DNA of 64,000 nt from Ophiodon elongatus (GCA_016806645.1 JACSYO010002129.1:3249777-3313776), one strand, 5' to 3'. Positions 26,733 through 41,920 are shown, counted from the first letter of the stretch. Program-made: numbers and translations. The notes: generated from the sequence alone by a model not told the origin.

Positions 26733-27869
26733 CCTACCAGTTGACAGTGGGTGTTAATTGTGTTGGGCCTCAGGGCAAAAATAACATTGCACCAAAGACG
26801 GAGAGACAACGTGTCTTGTGTTTGTGAGCAGCCTACGTCTTTCTGCCAAGACAAAAGGACACAATCATTTCACACATAAAACAACTGTGTCTCCTTTATT
26901 AATGTAAACTGATGTAATGGATGTTACTCATTATACATGACATACATTACGGAAAAGACATTCATACCCTTTTCTTTCTTTTCTCATTTACAGCCCATAT
27001 CCCCCAGTGAATCCCAATAGACAGTGTTTTCATGACTATATGATTGTTAATTGCTAATTAGGCCGGTGTAGCAACAGACCCCTGTGTGAGGTGATAGCAC
27101 TGTGTCGGTGTACACAGAATAATTACAATGAAAGGTGTTGTAGGAGCGTGTCAACATCTGCTCCCCGTGTGGCTGTAGAGGAAAGAAACCTCTCACAAAT
27201 GTGACGGGTTGTACTTATCGGCACGGCGGTATTTGTGCAAATAGTTCACGGGTCTTTTGCTGCAGAACAGTTGATTTCGAGATTTTAGAGCAAGAACTGA
27301 GAGAACTTTTCACTGTGTGAACCTCTTCATACATAAACTGCATTTCCTTCCTTTGCATAAAAGCTTGTACAAAACTGTATTATTGAATGTAAATTGCATC
27401 ATTCAGTGTCTATATACATTTTTTTAGATCTTATTTTTGCTACACTGTTTTTTTAACTTTCAGGTCTTTAAAGGTCATGGTAAACCAATGAAATGTAAAA
27501 GGAATCCTTGAACTAATGCAATGTTTGGTAAAACCCCATGACCACATGTGTGCACACACATCCCCAGCATGTCAGTGATGCATTTTGAGTAAAAAACAAC
27601 ACCTAGAAAGCGACGAAAAGACCAATCAGTGTCCGTATCTTCAGTATATCGGATGTTCCCGGAGCACAAATATTTCCTTGTGCTGCAGAAGTTTTCTCTA
27701 AGTGAAACAGCTTCACATTAATGTACTTCGAATGGCATGAGTGTGTGAGAGGGAGGCAGTTTGTAACAGTCAGGAATTTGAGATGCTAAATGTTAGACAA
27801 GTAACCAGTAAAACAGGAAGAACAATACAAATCTGCTCATAACATAATTTCAATACACAGCTCTCCTAC

Positions 27870-28009
<140 letters not shown>

Positions 28010-28691
28010 CCATGTTCTTCTTTACTCGCTGTCGATATTAAAGCATGTGTCTGTGTGTTTGAGGTTTGGGACTGCAGCTCGCTGAAAGTCTTGTCTGTGA
28101 GGAGAACTATTCTGAAAACACATGTTGGTCTAATGGATTTAATATGGTTGTAAATTACAGTCAACAGAGTGCCGGAGCATCAGCACCACTCACATGGAAA
28201 TGAGCACTACTTGAGAGCCTTTAAACGCTGTATTCAAAGCTTTATCAGCTGTGTGCGTGTGTGCGTGTGTGTGTGTGTGTGTGCGTGTGTGCGTGTGTGT
28301 GTGTGTGCGTGCGTGCGCGCGCATCTTCATTTTCACACTTCTTTCAGCGGACCAAGTTGAATAGTTATGTCTTTGGTCTTTCACATTTTTAAAACGACTC
28401 CCTCTTATGATTTCCTCTCTATCATACAGTTCATGCCTTGCTTCATACAGATTGTATTTCTTGTCATTCTATGATTAATTTCATGCTTCATTTGAATGGA
28501 TTGTCTAATAATTCAGACAACTGCTGAACAAAAAGGGCTTACAAAAGCTCCTGCTTTAAATTTGAACTGCAGTATTATTTCTCAATTCATAAGCTACAAC
28601 ATTAACACGCGTTAGATTCAACTGTAAATCTCATTTGCAGGGCTTTGATGCATGAGTGGATAAATGCATGTCCCAAGTTTGCATAGGTGTT

Positions 28692-28722
<31 letters not shown>

Positions 28723-29033
28723 ACGTGTGGGAATATGTGCGTACGTGTGAGTGAGCGTGTACATATTTAAACTGTTGATCGTGCGAATGGTGGGAGCATG
28801 CAGGCAGATTTTAACCTGCGCCTCTGCCTCATTAGGCCTGCCTCCGTTGCCATGGTTGTCTATTAGAGCAGCAGAGATTAAAGACTAATTTACATGTGAA
28901 AGAGGAGAGTGGTTAGAGAGAAGGAGAGAGAGAGAGAGACTACACTCTACTCACTTTAGTGTATTCTGCAGAAGAGGGTCAGATAGGGCGCAAGCAAATG
29001 TTTGCAGAAGCTTTGACCAACATTTTGACCATC

Positions 29034-29037
<4 letters not shown>

Positions 29038-29129
<92 letters not shown>
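29038..29129. repeat. (GT)n microsatellite, about 92 bp
   Basis: Pure alternating GT/TG dinucleotides, flanked by unique sequence. Confidence 0.97.
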
Positions 29130-29132
<3 letters not shown>

Positions 29133-32038
29133 CGACTTGCTTGAGATATATCATATTAAACATCTTGTCATCTTAATCATTAGTTACTCATATACTTTTG
29201 AATTCTAAGGAAATTAAATACATTTTACCAGCCCTCTAGCCATAGTTTGCCTGAAAACATTTCTGATCGGGTGTCCTTGTGGTTTGAGACGCTCGCCATG
29301 TGACACAACACGGGCATGTGATCTTTTCACATTCCTGTCTATCTAAAGAATCAAATAGGGCTTATTAAAAAAAAGCATTTAAAATTGTTCATATTAATTG
29401 CATTCAGGGGAACAATAACACAAACCCATTGCTTTCTATTCAAATTTATAGTTCTTCCTAATATTAATATGTATTGTGTGTGCTCACATGTCAGTGTGAG
29501 ACAGGTGAATGTTTTGCATATTGAATGTAGGCCAACATCTGGCATGCTGTCACACCTGATGCTCTAAGAGAGAAAGAGAGAAATGAAGGAGATTTAACTC
29601 GGAAGTTAGTTGTATTTTACATTTAGTGAAAATAAACTAAACTGAGGCGACCCTGAGAGGAAAGAACATGCTGTAAAATGTAGACTAAGTCATTGTGGCG
29701 CTTAATTGTTGTTCAGAGATCTGTAAGGTGAACTTAATGACTTTGAGCATGTGATTCCTAAGGTGGTTCATGAGAGGCATGAGTCACCTCTCTCTTTCTC
29801 TTGCTCTCTCTCTTTCTCTCTCTCTCTGTGATGTTCATATGAACCAAAGCAGGAAAGGCAAAGTGGAGCACTCAGTTTCACTCTGACTCACTCCACCGAG
29901 GCGGCTTTGACCAAAACAAGCCACAAGATCAACCAGCCAGTCCGTGAACTCACGCTGCAGCACTGAACCGTGAATCTGCTAGTGCTCAGCACAGGGCAAC
30001 GAATTCACAACGGACCAATTATCCAAATTAAGTCTCTTACCAAAAGTAAAGACACACAAACAGATGAATGGATTCATAACTTGATTCGTTCCATGTGTAG
30101 CCTTCACATTGTCCGTCCACACAGGCGGTCTATGAAAATCACAAAAGCCTTTTCCAACAGAGAGTCTGCGAGCCACATTTTGGATTTCTAATAAGCCAAG
30201 TCTGTGGGCTACAGGCGGCAACAGACAGCAAGGAGAGAATCTTCTCTATGAATATTAATGTGTGTTACGGGGGGAGTTTGAGGGGCAGAGAGGGTGGGGA
30301 ACCAAAGCCTCCTCCAAATCCTTCGCAGATAAACTGAGAGGGGAAGAGAGATGATTACATGCATGGTTTTTCACAGGGCTCCCCCAAATCTCATTTTCTG
30401 TAGTGCATTTTAATGGGATCCTCACGCACACCTCAGCCGGGTTAAGTCTCTGGATGCTGCCGTTAGAGAGGGGGCCGATAAATTCACACAGCGCCCGTGA
30501 ATTTTTTATGCATGGCCGTGGCGTGTTATTTTGTCACGCTTCTAATGCGTGCAAAAGCTGGGCCTTGTCGACCTTTTTGTCTTTGTAATGCGCCGTATGT
30601 ATCACTGTCATTTAAATGCAGCCTCAGACAATGGAGAGCTGCGAGAGATGGATGAGACGAGGTGCTGAAATAGGAATCAAAGTCACTCTCCTCTGCAGAT
30701 GATGGAGGAGGTCACCGCAGACAGGCCCGGAGGGAAAAAGATTTGGACACATGCGTGACATGAAAACATGACGGAGAATTAGTTTTTATGAAGAAGAATT
30801 GGCCGTGTTTGATGAAGTCATACAGTATTTGTATAGGCTTTTAAGATCAACGTCCCAGTATTGAAGACCAAAAACACCAACAAATGCCAGAATGGACCTT
30901 AACTCTCCAGGATTTCATGTCACATGCTATGTATTCCTGTTTGAAATTGGAGACTCAGACATTGATCTCAGTCCCCTCTACTCTCTGTCCATCTTGTGTT
31001 TATTGCTGATAGCCATCAGGGTGACCTGAGCACACACGGGGGACTGTTTAATTACACACGCTTTCTCCACGTGTCCATCAATAATCCAACTGATGCTATC
31101 ATTCATGTGGCCATTTCAATCAATACCTTTAAGGGAACTGCAGTCAAACTCTGGGTCACGTGACTGAGGCTTCACATGAGTTTTATGGCACCGTTACACT
31201 GTTCATTTTACTATCTGGAGTTTACCAGCCATTTACTATCAATCTGCTGGTTAAAGGGGCCATTCATTAGTTTTTATGTAACTATGTACACTTTCTGTTC
31301 GATGGTGATTCACAAACATCGGCAGCTTTGGAAACAACTTTTGGGAACAGGGTGAAACTCCTCCGATTTCTGAGTTGGTACAATAACTTGAATAAAAAGA
31401 CGGAACATATTTTATTTTATAAGCTTACAAAAAAAACATCTTCAGAGATTTTATTTAAGTTATGAAGATTCAAATATGAATTTCAGAACACGTCATTTGT
31501 CTTCGAATCTCAAAGATCCAACATATGAGCTTACGCTTTCTGAGGACTGATTACTAGTTTCATATAATGGAACTAATTCTCAAACAAGCTTCCACACAAA
31601 AATGTTGCGTTTCAATGTATTTCCAAGTACCCCAGTCGGTATTTTTGCATCTCTCTGGCCCAATTGCAATTTTTTTCTTGCAGTTTTCTACTTTTTCTAA
31701 TCTCCTTCCCCGAGGCGCACCTTCCATCGTATGCTCTTTAACAGTATCATTATTCTGAAGTAGCCACATTAAAGGACTTCAGGGAGACATCTACAGAGCT
31801 GGTATTGTCTCGAGGAGGCTGTTTCATTGTGATATTGAAACTTGGCTGGTGACGGTGAGGAAATAATTATAATGTGTGCAGAATCATTGTTTCCTGACAA
31901 CTGTGACGCATCCATTGGTTTGGTGATCGGACGCCTTTGACTTTTCAGAGAGGACTGTAGCAAATAAACAGACTTGTGTATGTGGCGCTAAACAGCCTTG
32001 TTCCTCCCTTGAGCTTCAAACATGTGTTCATAACTCAT

Positions 32039-32039
<1 letters not shown>

Positions 32040-32112
<73 letters not shown>
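32040..32112. repeat. (GT)n microsatellite, about 73 bp
   Basis: Pure GT dinucleotides followed by CTGAGCTGAGCTGG. Confidence 0.97.
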
Positions 32113-32115
<3 letters not shown>

Positions 32116-33972
32116 AGCTGAGCTGGTATACACAACACGTTCTGGCAGTTCTGCAGAAATATGAGAGAGCAGATGACAAGTAATATGATAGAAGAGGATG
32201 GTGCGTGTGTTTACTGAGAGCAAGTGTCTGTGTTTGCACTTTTATGCATGATAACCAGAAAGATTGTCTTAGTGTCTGTGGTGTGTTTGCAGAGGAATAA
32301 GTGATGTAGGGCCTGTCTGGGGTCCAGCCAATCTTTGGAGGCCCCCATGCATGAAGCCTTTTTATTTCATAACCGGCCTGGTTTTGTCTCTATAGCTCCC
32401 ATGGTTCAACTGGATATGTGAGCAGTTCAGTGTAATTTTGCCTGGACCATGTTTTTGTCCTCATTCCCCACAAGCCTCCTATCTATCCAATCAGTGAGCT
32501 GCATCCAGATATACCAAGAAGCTTGTCTCACTATTTGCATGAATTTGACTCTGAATTTTTTTTCTCAACCAGCAATTGCACATTTTGCCTCACATTGTTG
32601 AAGTCTAGCTTCAATTCTTTGTGATTAATGATATCCAGAGCAACCAAAACGCTACGAACAGCCCTCTATCAGAATGACCTTGGTCATGCTGGAAAGATAG
32701 AAAGGTGTGAGCTCAGCTACTGTGCTCACTCTCAAGCGCAAAAGTGTTAGATTAGCATCACACATCCCAGCCCTTCCTCCAGGCCCTCTCTCCCATCCAC
32801 TGCTCTGATAGACTCAATCCAGACAATACTGCATCTGCAGAAAAATGTGCGAAGGAAAAGCCTATAAAACTGTGATCTCCTCCATAATTCACTTTCAGCC
32901 ACAGCACCGCTGAGTAACTGTGTGTGTGTGGCTTTGTGTGCATAATCATGCACTTTGACACACACACACACGCGCACACACACACACACACGATGCATGT
33001 GTGCAGTTTCTGCAAGGGTGTGAAAAGTGACACAATGCTGTCTACAAAATAACACTTCAGCTCTTCATCAGCCTCTGTTTTGTTTTTTGTTTTTTTGCCT
33101 GGAGGAGGGTGAGGTTTATTTCCAGCTTATTGTCCGTGTGCAGAAATGCTTTTGTTTTTTGCCTTTTCAAGTCACACAGATCAATGAAAACATGAGGCTC
33201 ATCCGGTTTGATTTGAGCGTGTTCACACTGAGAAAACTGGATCCCACTGACAGCTTGTTAATGGTCCGCTCTTCTCAGGCTGCACAAACACAAAAGAGGC
33301 TCTTTGAAAGCAAGCCTCGACCCAAGGAGTTGGCGAGAGCTTCACACTGATGACGGCTCTCCAACTTGGGACACAAGGAAGACAACCTTCTCTTTGTCAG
33401 TGTGGGAGCGTGGGTAAATCTGAACAGTCACAAACTGTTACTTCAGCTGTCACTATATCTGGATGGGAAGTTTTACCCCCTTATTTCCCACCCACAGCAT
33501 CCACATCCTTACATACCCAAAGGCTAGCGCTGGTGGCAGTGGCGGGAATGATTAAGCAGGATTTGCTGTCGACCCCCCCGCCCCCCCCCCCCACCATCAA
33601 AGCCAGGTTCGCAGCACTTCTGAGAGTGGTGAGTCATTGAGGGATTGCCAGCCGTGTCAGAGATAAAGACGACAGAGGAGGCACTGACTGACAGAATGGA
33701 AAGTGTAAACACAGAGGACCTCCAGGCGTCTTGCCTTTTGACATCTGTCTCTTCTCTCCCTGTTTTTTTGTCCTTGCTGGTGGTTGGTGGAGATTCATTT
33801 CCATGTTTTTTTTTCCTCTCATTCTCTCGTTTTTCTTTCGTGCAAACCCCTCCACTGTGAAAAAAAACCCCTCAGCATTCCTCTGTGTAACCATTCCTGT
33901 CTCCTTTGCCCAGTAGGAAACTGCTGTCCAATCCATAAGTCATGATAACAACCGTCTTCCTCCTTCCCTCCT

Positions 33973-33979
33973 ACACACA

Positions 33980-34061
<82 letters not shown>
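33973..34061. repeat. (AC)n microsatellite, about 89 bp
   Basis: Nearly pure AC dinucleotides with one CAGA interruption near the start. Confidence 0.97.
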
Positions 34062-34065
<4 letters not shown>

Positions 34066-37000
34066 CACAGGCGGTGGAAAACCTCCTCCTCGCTCAGAGC
34101 ATGATGTCAGACGTCTGCTTGCTGACAGGTCTTGCCATGGGAAAAACATGCATAAGTGTGTTTAAGTGTGTGAGCTCACACCCACCACAGGGACCTTGCA
34201 GGCACATCAGCATACTCGTCCTCGTGCTCCACATGTGTGTGAGCACACGCTAAATGCACACATGCAGCTGTAATTGAGCAGCACGTACACCAAAGGAAGA
34301 AACCTTCACTTTTAAATGGATTTATTCCTTGATTTCAGAAGGCAAAATCTCACTGTATGCAGCCAGAAATGTGACATAATTATTATGAGTAATTTTGCAG
34401 TCAACTCCATAAATGGCAAGAATGATTAAACATTTATTTATGTAATGCAGTTTTAAAATCCATCTATTTTTTGCCAGAACTCCACTTTAATTTGGCCTCC
34501 CATCGTTCAGGCCGCTGTATGAAATGCCCACTCTCCCCGTATGGCCTGTGTTATTGATTTGCCATTATGTTGTATGTGGGAGAAAATCCATGGCTCTCCC
34601 TTTAAATAACCATCACATGAAGACAAGAGAGATATATCATGGAGAAACCATATCGAATTTGAACACATGGGACACCCAGTGTAAGCGAGGCAATCGTCTG
34701 TGTGTGTCTTATGTCTGACAAAGACCAAGCTGGTGAATTATGTTAAGCTTTGCTGAATCAGGCTTTTCTGGAGACCCTGATCGTGTGTGTTGTTGTTGGG
34801 AGGGATTCCTCCTCACATGGAGGCTCCACCAATAAATCTGCTTGTATTCATATAACTTAGTAAGTATGGAGACGTCTGGTCTACGAGTTAAAGTTCCTTC
34901 TTGACGTTGGAAATCTAAGTTTTGACGAAAATATTCTAAACACAAAATGCACTTACTAGCTTTTTCAGATGGAGTTGTGATCATGTACAATTTGGTTAAA
35001 AAGTGAATGTTTCTTAAATGCCCAGGTTACATATAACTGTTGTTTCGTTGGGACTTGCTCCACTCTGAAATATAGTTAAGAGGATAAATTCACATATTTA
35101 AACAATAGTGACATGCATTGAAAGAGTGTTGTGTGAAGAGATCTGGTCCTAATGGGATTTCAATGTCAGACGGGCACACAATCTACATTTAGAAGTTCAT
35201 CCAAATCTAGAATAAGGCTTCAGCAGTCTGACTTAGTCAAATTAAATGGTTGCTTCCAAAAGGACTGTGTTTCCTGTCTTTGTGTTGCTATCCTTCTACC
35301 AAAGCTCAGCAAGGAAATAGTGATTTTTGCATGAATAATACTTTGGAATTTGGAAGATATACATTTCATTTGTCTAACTGTTAAAGCTTTAGCTTTGGCT
35401 AAACTTCAGAATGCATCTTTTGCACAGAATGAGGACTGTGAGTTTTGTGAGGAAAGGATCTCTTTGGAGCCAGTATTAAGAGAAGGACAATTGCAGCAAC
35501 TAATTGCTCTTTCAATGTACATGAGAGCATGTGAGATTTGTTATAAGATATATTTGAAAAAATGGGAACCTATCCTGTAATGAATATATTAGGTAGACAT
35601 CTAAAAACTAGTTTTTAAATCGAAGCATAGACGTGTTATTGACCTGATACCAAATCAAAACTCATAGGTGTTGATTAGTAAAAGACTGTATTTCCTGATT
35701 GTCTAATATACCGTCTGACACTCTGTGCGGTGGCAACAGGACCTCAGCAACAATACAGGACATGCAGCAGACAAAGGGCTGTCTGTGCTGTTGTGTTCAA
35801 GAAGAGGCCTGCTTCTCTCTGATGTGGCGAGCTGCAGTACCTGTGACACACGTCGAGTTCCTGTGTTGAGAATATGAGTGTTGGTGACAGGGCGATGAGT
35901 GACCAAGGCACACACACACACACACACAGACACACACACACACACGCACACACACAGTCACACAGTCAGCTCTGCCTCTATGAGTCCTGACAGGCTTGCC
36001 GTAGGCCACCATCAGTTTGGAAGTGAGAGGTGATTATAAAGCCATGTGGGTATTATGATTTATTGTCTGGAAAGTTTTCCACAATGTGGGATATCTTTGA
36101 ATTTGCAGAAGATGGGTAAACAGTCTAAGTTAGTAAGACAGGGGGAAAAAAAACGTCGAAGACGGAAAAAGGATGTGAGCTTGAAGACAATAGATAATAT
36201 TGAGCTGCAGCGCTTTGTTTATAGTGTGATTTAAAACTGCTGTGGTCGGCGGTTTCTGAGTGATTGTCACCTTTTTGCAGAAAATGGCAGACGCTCCGCG
36301 GCGGCCCGAATATCTGTGTAAATTTAATACAAATCTTAAATCCCTGTTGTGCTCTTTGCTCAAGTAAAGAAAGCTTGCTTTATCTCTCAGCTCCTCCTCT
36401 GAAGCTCCTTCTCTTTGCTCTACACGCAGCCAATCAAAACCCCAAAGTGAATTATGATAAAAAGAAGAAGAAAAAGCAGCAGCGGGGCGAACGCCTGCAC
36501 GGCTGAATTTCCATATAGATAGACGGGCACATTAAAGTTGTCTATCTGCAAGCTCACTGTCCACCCTTCCTCTTATTACATTTTGATGGAGAGATGGCCG
36601 CTTCATCTACATTATCAACTTGCAACCCCCCCCCCTCTCTCCCTGTGTCGTGTTCCTATCTGCCCCGGACACTTGATTGTTTCTGAACCCGTCTTGACCC
36701 CATAAAGAGGAACCTGCGCCTGGTTTTCCTGCCCCAGTTTGGTCATTTGAGGTTCTTATTGCTCAATCTGGCCTCTTCTTCTTTCTGTAAAAGCTACAGT
36801 TCATGATTACTGGTGAGGAAAAAGGGGGGAAGAAGAAGAAGGGGGGAAAACAGAAAGGCAGCTCCTCATCATGGTGCTTCCAGGCTTACATGTAAATTAA
36901 AACGCAATTAAAAACAGACAAATAAGCTGTTCCCGGGAGATGGGGAGGGGAGGAGGGAGGGGAGGAAAGCGAGGAAAGGGCTCTCAGGATAAGGGCCTGC

Positions 37001-37549
37001 GTCACTCATCATTAGCATGGCATTAGAATGAAGGGAGCTAAATCTGAACACTGGGTCACAGGCACATTTAGAAGAGCTGTGTCTGCTACTGCAAGGTCTC
37101 CATGTCGATGAAAATAGCCACCCCATCCCGTGCAGAGCGACTGATTTCTGCCTTACATCAGACCGAAAGCCACACAATTATTCAGTGGGTTATTCAGCTT
37201 TTGTTCTCTGAGGCGCACCATTGTGTGCTTACTATTGTGTTTTTTCCATGCACAAAACCACGCAGTATATATCATTGATGGCAGTGAATAAATAATGTCA
37301 ACATACAGTAGCGCTGTGCTGCGTGCATTAGCAGAAAGAGGCAGCTGTACACGCTCAGCAGTCAAACATCAGTGCTGTCCTCCTCGCTGCAGCTCAATAC
37401 CATATCGACAAGCCGAGCATTCAGCCGCATTCTGACAGAATTCCACTGCACCACCTCCTTCCTTCCTCCGCCCCTGATCTCGGCCCTCACCCCTATACCA
37501 CCACCCTTGAATCCTGGTGCTCTGTGTAGGGCCCCCCACCCTTCCTCTT

Positions 37550-37582
<33 letters not shown>

Positions 37583-37864
37583 CCAGGCTCCCTGCACCCC
37601 CCCCCCCACCCCCACCCACCTCCTGCTCAGGCTCCTGGGTAGAGGGGGATCAATGGGGGAAGCTTATGTTGGTGGTGGTGGTGGTGGGGGTGAACCCCAC
37701 ACGACGGCAGCCTTGCAGGCAAGCAGGCGGTAGGGGGAAGAGGAGGGAGGGAGGGAGAGCCCACCCTGGCAGAGGAGCACCCCTCTCTGCAGACCTGTCG
37801 CCTCGGTGCAACAATGGCTGTGACAATGACACTGGAGGAGGAATTTCCGCTGCCCCCCACCACC

Positions 37865-37878
37865 ACACACACACAAAA

Positions 37879-37944
<66 letters not shown>
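37865..37944. repeat. (AC)n microsatellite, about 80 bp
   Basis: AC dinucleotides with an AAAATC interruption near 37875-37880. Confidence 0.95.
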
Positions 37945-37946
<2 letters not shown>

Positions 37947-40721
37947 CCCCACCCCATCTTCATAGTGCATTAAAATCTGCAGCTCCAAGATGAATGGCTT
38001 CCTAATAGCTTTCATTTGTTACAATTATCGTAATTAAACATATGTCAGGGGCAGACAAAGGGAACGGGAGATTTCTGTGTTAGCACCTGAAGCAAAAAGG
38101 GATGCGGCCGCTGGAAAGGGATAGCTATTGTTACAGCATAATTAGCCTGAGCGTCACACAGCATATTTACATTAAAGAGCTTCTATTGCAGTGTTTCAGT
38201 CAGAGAGTTTCCATCTTGTTTTCAGCAACAGTGTTAACCTTAATTCTTCTGTCTTCTTGCCATGTGTGTGCATGTTTCCTCTGTATGTCCTTGCTACATC
38301 AGCCTGTTTGATAGTGGAGCTTAATGACCGCCCGCTGAGCGCCGTGAGAATGGCTGTAGGGCCCTCTCAACATTTTTGCAACAACCCCCTCCTTCGCCTC
38401 CTCTAAACCCTGTCCTTGCATTCTGTCCCTTAAACCAATCAACTCTTTTCTTCCTCGTCGCTGTGGAGGAATGAATCGGATGCTTGGCTATTGCCGACGC
38501 AGAGGTCTTTCTCTCTTTCCTCTCTCCTGTCTCCTTTTTGTCCCTCCTTTTTCCTCTTCCCCACCACACCTTTTTCTTCTCCTTTTCCCTCTGCATCAAT
38601 CACACTTTCCCAGCAACCCCTTCCCTTCCCTCCTCCACCTCTCTCCATTCCCTCAGTTGGCACTCCTGGCACCGTGGGTGGTTGGGTGCCAAGGAGGGGA
38701 GGCCTCCTGGCTTCCCCATGAGCCACCATTTTGTGGATTTCTTCTTGAGCGAGCCAGCTGTGTGCATGCAGAGGATTTGTGGAAGACAGAGAGAAGGAGA
38801 ATGGCGAAATAAATTGGTGTTGCAATAGAAAAAAAGGTCACAGGGCTGAGCTGCTTGTGGTTCCTGCTGAGACCGGACCAGAGATCAGGACTCACCCTGA
38901 CCCTGGCCCTCCTACAGGCACATTTACACCCCCATAAATACACTCCACAAACATTCTCACATGCACAATGTTTCCACTCCTTTTCTCTGTAGAATTCACT
39001 ATCAGAAAGACTCCTTTTCAACTCGTAACTTTTTCTGTGAGTTTAATATTAAAGTATTTCCTGCTACGTTGTCTAAAAGAAATGTATTCTCTCCGTCCAA
39101 CGTGTATCGATGTAAAGCAGTGACCCAAACGGAAATATAAGGACACCATAGGTTGTTTGAAGAGTCAGGAGATAAGAAACAGACCGGCTGACCCTGAGTT
39201 ATCATCATGTTTTAGATAACAGCTCATTTGACCTTGACGGCGCAGCAAGGACAAAATAAAAAACGAAAGTTGTTTTGTTTTTTCAAAAGCACTCCCCGGA
39301 GCCTTTTAAAACAAACAAGTCTAATTCCGAAAAGCATAAGACAAGGACAGTCACAGAGTAGTCTGAATATCCGTGTTTGTGTTTTCCCACCGCGGATAAC
39401 ATATACAAATGGGGAGACACATATCAGAGGCGTCTGTGCGTCGTTGAATTTTGGATTGAGCCTTTTTTTTTTACCAACTATTTCTCAAACAAATCACCTG
39501 ATTTTGATCAGCGCCCTGGTACATTTTTTTTTCTGTGTCTATTTATTTGCCTGCAGAGTTTGCGTTTAGCTTTCGGTAATCGAAGCTCTCAGGGAAAATA
39601 AACTGGTTTGTTTCCAGCCAGCGGCTTTTATCAACACCGTGAATGTCAAAGTCGCAGATGAACAATTACAAAAAAGGACACGTGGTTACCTGAGCGCATT
39701 CCTAAGAGTGCGTGCAGACCTGGGATTAACAGCATTGTAAATATTCACATTTATAAAGAGGAAGATGCGACATATCTCAGTGCTTCAAGGGATTTGGTCC
39801 AGATATGTTAACTTCCCAAGATGATGCGTCATTAAGGTGCTTCGGGCAGTATGGATCTCTCGGCCACAGAGGACAACACTCACAACTCCTCATCGAACCA
39901 ATTTAAGATAGACGAAAAAATACTTTTAAAGAACGAAAGGTTTCCAATTCCTCAAACCTTCATACTGATGATGATGTGCAACCTGATCGCTGTAAATTAA
40001 GAAGGCATTCTGCGTGGTGACGCTGTTTCACGTTAGTCCTGCCAGATGATTGAAGCGCATTCTGATGAAGTCTTTTGAGTTTTTTTTTTTTTTTTGGAGT
40101 ATAACCAAACATATTTATATTACATCGAGCTGTGATCAGATCACAGACTCCGACAGGCTGAGTCAGAGGATTTTCTAAATGATGATCTCTGTCTTGACGC
40201 AGACTCCAGGCGTCATTGCCGTCAGTGCACACACAAAATGATACATAATTTGTATTTTGGGTACCTGGTGAATAAACAGAGCTCACAGGGAATACCTCCC
40301 AACTCCAAAATTCCCTCAATAATGCGCTCAGACCTTTTGAATATGCATTTCGATTCGATGAGATCTGTTCAAAGACAAAATAATGATTGAGGACACATCA
40401 GTTCCTTGGTGCCATTTTATCAAGAGCTTGTTTGTTTGTCACAAACTTAAATTCTCTCTCTCTCTGTTTCTCCGCGTCTCTCTCTCTCTCTCTCTCTCGC
40501 TCTCTCTCCTTTCATGCTGTTGCTAGGGAAGCAGGGCGTATGCGCTCCCTGGCCGCGGCTGAAGGGCACAGGGAAAAAACAGGAATAAAGCGAATAGACG
40601 GGGTTTTAATCAAGCACGTTTTCTATGTTTGAGTCTTAACCCCCTCCTGCACACATTTCAAGAGTGAAACTCGGGAATTGATGAGTGTAAAACGCCATAT
40701 CTCGGCGCTTTTTCTCCATTG

Positions 40722-40731
40722 CCTTATATGG
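40722..40731 (+). promoter_or_regulatory. CArG box (SRF site) match
   Basis: CCTTATATGG is a perfect CC(A/T)6GG match about 1.5 kb before the cbx4 start, in a stretch without repeats. Function is inferred from the motif only. Confidence 0.35.
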
Positions 40732-41920
40732 CAGGGCAGAGATATATCGTGCCTGTATTTAATAGGCTGGCCGCTGCCGCTCTGCTTAGAAGCTTCATTT
40801 TAACCCTTGTGGTGCTGAATTATTTTTGGAGCAAGAAAAGCATCGGGGTTTTAGCTTGTTTGATTCTCTTTTGACGCCATCCATGACACACACTCAAACG
40901 AATTGCACCTTTTTGATGAAAATCATGCGCACTGATCGCAATTTGCGCACAAAAGCAAGCGTTTGACGCACGAACGCACGTTTTCTCTCATGTTTCCAAT
41001 TAAGTCCCCATAAATCCGTGGACTTAATGCGGCTGACATTTACAGCACACAGTACATACTCACTGGTGATGTGGTTTATGCTTTTGGATTTAAATTGTCA
41101 AGATGCAGATAGACAACCAATAGTTCAGCCGATAACAGGCTGTAATGCTGATATTAGGGGAAACAAGCTGAGCTTTCTGGAACCATTAGAAAGTTGCCAC
41201 AGGTAGGCTGAAGGCTGAAGGCTGCACAGCAACCCTCTGCTGTGTCAAATTTATGGCAGTTGAGCCCAGAGGACAAGGCACTGGTTTGACGATCAGTTTG
41301 TGTGACCTATATTTGCAGCGCGCTGTCAGCAGATCGAAGTGTGAGCCTCCGTCTGCACACATACAACTGTGCCGCTTTAAGGGGATTTGGAATAAAAAGG
41401 GGAACTTGTCTTTTATCAGTGCCTCCGTTTGAGTGATAAACAAGCTTTGGTGACTCACTGCTGTCACCTCCAAGGCTAAAGGTCTCCTGCTAAAACAGCT
41501 TTGACTGACGTGGAGATAGGCGATTGGAGACAAAACTGGTCATTTCAGCTCCCGCAGGAGCAGTTCTGCTGCATTAAAAATGCCTAATGCAATTATAAAA
41601 TAAGCGTTTTGTGGATTTTAATTGACGTATCTATTGTAAAGTCATACTATTAATTAACATCCACACACCATACTTGAATAAAGCTCAACCACTCTTAAGT
41701 ATTTTTTTCATGTGAATAGTGCATCAGCTGTTGGAGGAGGGGTTCCCACGAGCTTTGCTATCAGAAGAATCAATACAACTGCACGAGTAGATTTTATGCA
41801 TTAGTGCTGTAACAGTAAGGTAGTGATTGATTTGCATTTCCAGATATCTCTCCCGCAGTCCAGCACGCACGGGATAAAACCCCAACCTCTGTGCAAGGTC
41901 TCCTCCTCCCCCTCCACTCC

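Larger units (their letters stand above)
32113..41900. other. Gene-free stretch upstream of cbx4
   Basis: CA/GT tracts lie at 32958-32992, 33973-34061, 35909-35956 and 37865-37944, and pyrimidine tracts at 37555-37585 and about 40452-40510. Polypyrimidine runs near 38500-38660 create spurious ORFs. From about 40.5 kb the sequence becomes richer in CpG and in factor-binding words (including a CArG box at 40722), which suggests the distal promoter of cbx4. No gene is seen. Confidence 0.5.

Noticed and set aside
33027..33350. 107-codon ORF in the gene-free stretch
   Set aside because: T-run-derived Phe-rich start and no homology that I recognise.
35350..35580. 76-codon ORF in the gene-free stretch
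   Set aside because: No known family and no supporting gene signals; consistent with chance.
37372..37965. 197-codon ORF on the plus strand
   Set aside because: Low-complexity Pro/Ser/Thr/His translation of CT-, CCACC- and CA-repeats.
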